From: Neocallimastix lanati (nom. inval.)
Lineage: Eukaryota > Neocallimastigomycota > Neocallimastigomycetes > Neocallimastigales > Neocallimastigaceae
DNA length: 64,000 bases
Assembly (NCBI GenBank): GCA_016946835.1
Contig: JACVTC010000043.1
Span: 853,501 to 917,500, forward strand
Direction: 5' to 3'
Shown: positions 58,054 through 64,000 of the stretch, in pieces
Numbering within the stretch: position 1 is the first letter of the stretch
How the letters are laid out: every line of letters begins with the position of its first letter
Notes under the pieces: generated by a model
What the model was told of the DNA's origin: nothing
Database searches by the model: none
What the model saw: only the letters and a program-made list of their open reading frames with translations
Position numbers and translations under genes: made by a program

Positions 58054-58810
58054 ATATATTTATTATTTATTATTTATTATTTATTATTTATTATTTATTA
58101 TTTATTATTTATTATTTATTATTTATTATTTATTATTTATTATTTATTATTTATTATTTATTATTTATTATTTATTATTTATTATTTATTATTTATTATT
58201 TATTATTTATTATTTATTATTTATTATTATTATTATTATTATTATTTATTATTTATTATTTATTATTTATTATTTATTATTTATTATTTATTATTTATTA
58301 TTTATTATTTATTATTTATTATTTATTATTTATTATTTATTATTTATTATTTATTATTTATTATTTATTATTTATTATTTATTATTTATTATTTATTATT
58401 TATTATTTATTATTTATTATTTATTATTTATTATTTATTATTTATTATTTATTATTTATTATTTATTATTTATTATTTATTATTTATTATTTATTATTTA
58501 TTATTTATTATTTATTATTTATTATTTATTATTTATTATTTATTATTTATTATTTATTATTTATTATTTATTATTTATTATTTATTATTTATTATTTATT
58601 ATTTATTATTTATTATTTATTATTTATTATTTATTATTTATTATTTATTATTTATTATTTATTATTTATTATTTATTATTTATTATTTATTATTTATTAT
58701 TTATTATTTATTATTTATTATTTATTATTTATTATTTATTATTTATTATTTATTATTTATTATTATTTATTATTTATTATTTATTATTTATTATTTATTA
58801 TTTATTATTT
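58054..58810. repeat. TTATTTA heptamer array, about 105 units
   Basis: About 750 bp of the 7-mer TATTTAT with only two interruptions (a TTA run near 58224-58243 and a lost base group near 58762). Because seven is not a multiple of three it reads as a 7-residue peptide cycle in every frame, producing a false 291-residue open frame. Confidence 0.98.
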
Positions 58811-59339
58811 AATTATTTTCATTTCTTTGAAATATAAAACTAATATATATTATTTACATATCTTAATATAAATTTATAGTTTAAGCTTTTACAACTTTTA
58901 TTTAATTCACTTTTTTAGTTTAAAATATTCAATTTAAATAATGTGCAGTAGTATAAATACTATAATTTTTTTGTTTTGTTTTGTTTTGTTTTTCTCTTTT
59001 TATTTACTTTTAGTAATTATTATTTTTTTTATTAAATGAAAAGAAAAAAAAATTAATATTTTATTAAAATATACATTTATTATTATAAATATTATATATA
59101 TAACATTTATAAAAATATATAATTTTTAAAAACAAATTATATATTCAATACTTTTTAAAAAAAAAAAAAAGAAATAAATAAAATTAAATTGTTTTTATAT
59201 ATGGTTATCAGAATAAATAAAAAATAAAAAAAGTTAATATATACTAAAATAATAAAATAAGCTTTTATTCTTTAATACTAAACTTTAATTGAGTGAATTA
59301 ATATTACTTAATATGTTCATAATTAAAAATGAAAAAATA

Positions 59340-59500
59340 AATAAAAATAAAAAAATAAATAAATAATAAAAATATAAATAAACAATAAAAATATAAATAA
59401 AAAATAAAAATATAAATAAAAAATAAAAATATAAATAAAAAATAAAAATATAAATAAAAAATAAAAATATAAATAAAAATATAAATTTAAATAAAAATTT
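59340..59500. repeat. 18-bp A-rich tandem repeat
   Basis: Repeated AATAAAAATATAAATAAA units, about eight copies with small length differences. The antisense Phe/Ile/Tyr frame over it is an artefact. Confidence 0.85.
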
Positions 59501-60178
59501 AACTATTGATAAAAACATTAATTATTACTTTTATAAGATTTGGTTTTATGTTCGTTTCAAATTTATAGTATATGTAAATTTTTTTTTTTTTAATAAAAAT
59601 TAGTTAAGACTCTTTTATTTATAATTACAAAAAAAGGTAATTAATAAGTATATATTAACTTATAATGTAATTTTTAATTTTTAATTTCATCAAAATAAAC
59701 AAAATATTATATATAATCTTTTTATATTCATATAATAAATATAACCCATCTTTTTAAATTCATATTACTTTATAAATATTTTAAATATTTCTTTATTCAA
59801 TATGAAATGCATTAATAAAATAATGATTATAATTAATTAATTAATTAATTAAATTACATGATGATAATTTAAATAAATAAATAAAAATACTTTAATTAAA
59901 CCTATATAGTAAAAAAAAATATTTTTTTTATGAAATACAATTTTACAACAAAATAAATAAATAAATAAATGTTTGGTTTTAAATCAAATTGCTGTTACAA
60001 ATTATTGTTAACATATATTTTAAATTATTTTGTATATTTATAATAATTACAATATTTCTTTTATAATTTTATTTAAAAAATTTCACTATTAATTTTTTAT
60101 TACTATTTTATGGTAAATGTCATTAAATATATAATAATTAAAAAATAAAAAATAAAAAATTGACTTTATTATTATGCT

Positions 60179-60217
<39 letters not shown>

Positions 60218-61683
60218 CTTTATTATTAAGCATAAAATGACTAATGAACTTTTTTTTTCAATTTAAGCTTAATTAACAAAATTTTCTTAATCAATAGGAA
60301 ATTTTATTATTTTTAAATGTGAAAAAAAAATAAAATAAAAATAAAAGGTTCTGGTTCTGTAAACTTTAATGTTCTTAATGAATTTTTTTTTTAATTTAAA
60401 TTAAACATATATATCAATTCTATAAAAATAATTTTTAAAATGGATTCTATAAATATAATTAATAAAGTTTAAGATTAAATAAAATATATAGATATATTAT
60501 AAAGATATAAATCTAAAGTCATCAAAATACTTTTTTTTTTTTTTTTGATATAAATTTATGAAAAAAACTTTTATATATATTATATTAAACATTTAATTTA
60601 TCTTTTATAATAATATAAAAAAAAAAAAAAAAAAAGGTAAATAATAATTTTCATTTATTTATTTTAATTAATACATTAATTATTTTAAATAATTAGGATA
60701 TAGATTGTAATTTTTATAAACTAATAGATAATATAATAAATTTCATTTCAGGTGATTAAAATTAAAGTGTAACATAAATAAAGTTTAAATTATTGCTATA
60801 TCCAAATAATGATAATAATAATAATAATATATTTTTTTATTTTAATTTATATCCAAAAAAAAATAATAATATTTATATTTAGAAATATTATAACAAAAAA
60901 AAATATATATATATCTTTTATATTTAATATTATCCTATCCAAATAAAAATAATAATAATATTAATTTTAATATTTATTAAATATAAATAAATATATATTT
61001 AAATAAATTATATTTATTATATTTTTACATAACTTCAATAACAATATATAATAAAGATTTAAAATCATTAAAATCACTATCTATCAAAATAATATCATAT
61101 TATACTTTATTATTTTTTATTTTTTTATTTACATTCTATATTTTTATATAAAAATTAGTATAAAAAATTTAGGCTTTTAAGAATACGGTTTGCTTTTTAG
61201 AGTTTTTTTTTTAATAATTTTTAAAATTATTTTTCTCCTAATATTTTTTTCAATTATATTGGATCGATTAAAAAGAGTTTTTTTTTATTACCATTTATAG
61301 TTATGGTTAATAAGAAGATATTTATTTACTTCTTGTTCATAAATTGACTTAATTTTGTTAATATGACAAAATAATTGGTTATTATTATATGATAATAATG
61401 ATAATTATACTTATTATACTTCCTAATACTATTTTATTTATTATTCTATTTATTATCATTAATATTGTTGTTGTTGTTATTATTATTAATATTGATATTA
61501 TTATAAATAACAATTAGTGATAAAAATATAAAAATAAAAAAAATAATAATTTTGTTATTATTAATTATTATTAATAAAATAATAAATATAAATTATATTT
61601 TTTTATATTTAAATTATTAGTCTCTCTAAAAAAATAGAATCTATATATTTATTTATATTTAAATATTTTTTATCAATATTTTC

Positions 61684-62924
61684 AATGGGTGTGGGCATTT
61701 CGCCAATTTTTTTGAAAGCATGTGGCGTATTAAAAAAATGTGGCATTTCGCCAAATTGCATTTCGCCAAGTTGCTTTTCGCCAAATTGAGAATTATTAAA
61801 TAAATAAATAAATAAATAAAATTAAATATTTTTAATATTGATGTATTTATAATTATGAAGTAAATATTTAAATATTAAAAAAATTTTTTTCATATATAAA
61901 TAGCTTTACAAATATCTGTTTAAATAAATAATAAATAAAAAAAAAAATAATAATAAAATAAACAATATAGTAATATAATTAATAAAAAAAATAATAATAT
62001 AAACACTATTGCTATAATTATAAAAGGATTGTCATTAATAATAATAATGACGATTAAATTATAAATAATATTATTATTATTTACAAATAATGAATAAATA
62101 CAATAATTATTAAAGTATTTTTAATCTTTATTAGATTAGGTTAGCTTAAAAACATTAAAATATATTTTTATGATAAAATATTATTATTTTAAAAATATAT
62201 TTTTATAATTAAAGTATTGCTATAATATTATTTTTTTACAAAATATTAAAATATATCTTTATAATTAAATTTATTTTTATAATTAAATATTTTAAATAAT
62301 TATTTTATTACTATTTTACAAAATATTAAAATATATCTTTATAATTAAATTTATTTTTATAATTAAATATTTTAAATAATTATTTTATTACTATTTTACA
62401 AAATATTAAAATATATCTTTATAATTAAATATTATAAATTATTATTTTATTACTATTTTACGAAATATTAAAATATATAATAATAATTTTTTTAATAGTA
62501 AAAATTATTTTAAAAAGAGAATAAATGAATAAATACAATAATTATTAAAGTATTTTTAATCTTTATTAGATTAGGTTAGCTTAAGAACATTAAAATATAT
62601 TTTTATGATAAAATATTATTATTTTAAAAATATATTTTTATAATTAAAGTATTGCTATAATATTATTTTTTTACAAAATATTAAAATATATCTTTATAAT
62701 TAAATTTATTTTTATAATTAAATATTATTAATAATTATTTTATTTTAAAAAATATCTATAATTAATTATAAAATATAATAAAAACAAGTTTAAAAAAATT
62801 ATTTTGAATTTTTATTTATTTATTCATTCATTTACTTATATCAATAAGCCATTTGTCGAAATGCAACTTGGGGAAATGCAACATTTTAATAATACGCCAC
62901 TTGGCGAAATGCAACTCTCCCATT
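61684..62924. mobile_element. Non-autonomous terminal-inverted-repeat (foldback/MITE-like) element
   Basis: The left end (61684-61786) begins AATGGG and carries GCATTTCGCCAA four times in slightly varying form, plus GTGGCGTATTA. The right end (about 62848-62924) is the reverse complement: TTGGCGAAATGCAACT, AATACGCCAC and CCCATT in matching order. The shared block order (AATGGG, GCATTTCGCC, TGGCGTATTA, ATGT, GCATTTC, TTGCATTTCG) gives terminal inverted repeats of roughly 75-80 bp. These are among the few CG-containing sequences in the intergenic DNA. The interior is AT-rich with direct repeats and no transposase frame. I could not identify a clear target-site duplication. A class II miniature or foldback element is the best reading. 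Confidence 0.7.
62089..62745. repeat. Internal duplication of about 220 bp plus about 80-bp tandem repeats
   Basis: A segment starting AATGAATAAATACAATAATT at 62089 is repeated almost exactly from 62524 (offset 435 bp) for about 220 bp. Between them, from about 62236, an approximately 80-bp unit with TTACAAAATATTAAAATATA is repeated three to four times. All lie inside the terminal-inverted-repeat element. Confidence 0.85.
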
Positions 62925-63517
62925 ATCAATTAATAATTTATATTGTCAATTGAATTTTTAAATGTTTATATTTGAACAAAATTTAATATATTTCTATATA
63001 TTATTAATATAATTTAATTATTAAAATATTATTATGTATTATTTATATTAGTTAAATCATTTATAACTTTTTAAAAAAAAAATAAAAAAGAAAATAAAAA
63101 AGAAAAAAGAAACATTACTAAATATAATATTTTAAAAATTTAAACTAACCTTTGAAATAAAAATACTATTAAAAAAAAAACTAAAAATTTATATATTATA
63201 TATATTTTAAATATATATATAAATTAGTATGATTTGTGTAACATTCATCATACCATACATTTTATAAAGTATTTAAATTACTATTTTGCGAATTAATTTG
63301 GTAAAAATTATCAATATTGTTTAATTTATATAAAAAAAAAAAATAAAAAATTATTCTTATATAATTATTTTTCAATAATATATCATATTATTATCATATT
63401 AATTGAATATATATTTATATATATATATTTTTCTCTAAAAAAAGAATAAAAATAAAATTAATTATAATATAAAAATAATAGAAGTGGAGATTAATAATAG
63501 TAAAATAAATATTAGAC
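62925..63517. other. AT-rich region upstream of POT1
   Basis: Nothing beyond homopolymers and AT runs is seen; the POT1 promoter and leader probably lie here. Confidence 0.6.
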
Positions 63518-63622
63518 ATGTTAATTAATGATCACCAAAATTTAACACAATTAATTCCTGGTCAATATGCTACATGTTATGGAATAATAACTGATTATAC
63601 ATATCCCAAGAGTACAAAAAAA

Positions 63623-63661
<39 letters not shown>

Positions 63662-64000
63662 CTTTTTTTTTTTTTGAAAAAATATATAAATTATATATAT
63701 GTATTTGTATATATTTTAAATGTATTTCATTATTTTTTTTTTCTTTAATTAATTAATTATAATAATAATAATATATTTAAATATAAAGATTTTTATCAAA
63801 TTGTATCATTAGTGGATCCTTATTCAAATTTTAAAGTAATTAAATTATTAATATTTCGTCCAGATTATAACTCATTTCCTAATATAAAAGAAAAAGGGGA
63901 AATTATTTTTTGTAAAAATGTTAAGGTATTAACAGATTTATGACGATATTAATAGAAATTAATCATATTAATAATAATTAATTTTATAATATGTATATAA
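63518..64000 (+). CDS. POT1: Telomere end-binding protein POT1, N-terminal part (gene cut by window end)
   Basis: Exon 1 is 63518-63626 and exon 2 is 63789-63925, joining in phase to 82 codons; the next exon is beyond or near the window edge. The product begins MLINDHQNLTQLIPGQYATC, then YGIITDYTYPKSTKKK, DFYQIVSLVDPYSNFKVIKL, LIFRPDYNSFPNI and EKGEIIFCKNVK. This matches the first OB fold (Telo_bind domain) of POT1: a Pro-Gly/Gly-Gly turn, Y-G-V/I-I, an aromatic-(S/Q)-hydrophobic-hydrophobic-x-hydrophobic-V-D strand, then F-x-x-(D/N)-Y-x-x-(F/L)-P and G-(D/E)-I. POT1 binds single-stranded telomeric DNA and limits resection and telomerase. The first donor is GTTTTT and the intron is largely poly-T. 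Reading through it gives an artefactual poly-Phe tail. Identity is likely but only about 80 residues are visible. Confidence 0.8.

Larger units (their letters stand above)
53042..61683. other. Long AT-rich intergenic region
   Basis: About 8.6 kb without a credible gene. It contains poly-A (53322-53360, 55327-55365, 60186-60214), a 16-bp repeat (56750-56955), a two-copy repeat (57865-57945), the large heptamer array (58054-58810) and an 18-bp repeat (59340-59500). Short frames at 56294-56503 and 59285-59518 are low-complexity and rejected. Confidence 0.65.

Noticed and set aside
58000-58871. A 291-codon + strand open frame with an FIIYYLL cycle
   Set aside because: It is produced entirely by the TTATTTA heptamer array, which is open in every frame because it contains no stop-forming triplet.
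63627-63748. Poly-Phe continuation of POT1
   Set aside because: It is read-through into a poly-T intron; splicing to 63789 restores the OB-fold sequence.

Overview
Organism: a very AT-rich eukaryotic window with intron-containing genes on both strands, long homopolymer A/T tracts, many AAT, TTTA and heptamer arrays, and coding regions that stand out as more GC-rich islands. The gene set points to a flagellated fungus, most likely an anaerobic gut fungus (Neocallimastigomycota). The evidence is a decayed fungal-type dockerin gene at the left end, a fungal Phx1/Hoy1-type homeobox regulator, a three-domain doublecortin protein of the kind linked to flagellar or ciliary microtubules, and the extreme base composition. 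This assignment is inference; no marker rRNA is present.

Layout: 1-936 holds a 57-bp tandem repeat and a broken dockerin-bearing gene (+). 1963-5056 (-) is a leucine-rich-repeat protein with one 69-nt exon per repeat. 6957-10992 (-) is a triple doublecortin protein with a C-terminal tail made of 13-residue repeats. 12701-16948 (-) is the spindle checkpoint protein MAD1 in 11 exons. 16949-25418 is AT-rich intergenic DNA with one possible gene fragment. 25419-27539 (+) is an intronless homeodomain factor. 34180-34962 (+) is an F-box protein. 37311-39131 (+) is the large subunit of DNA primase. 39700-41800 contains decayed coding-like islands. 44773-46346 (+) is a J-domain multi-pass membrane protein. 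47378-49430 contains small unexplained ORF islands, a 48-bp palindrome and a strong hairpin. 51486-53041 (-) is a CK1-family kinase of the tau-tubulin kinase type. 53042-63517 is non-coding apart from repeats and a 1.24-kb terminal-inverted-repeat element. 63518-64000 (+) is the start of POT1, cut by the window end.

How the genes relate: several products act in chromosome maintenance and microtubule biology (MAD1, primase large subunit, POT1, DCX protein, TTBK-like kinase). They lie on different strands, are separated by kilobases of AT-rich DNA, and share no visible regulatory signal, so I treat this as ordinary eukaryotic gene order and not as a cluster. The exon structures were built by hand from reading-frame continuity and GT/AG sites, with phases checked by arithmetic; no transcript data were available.
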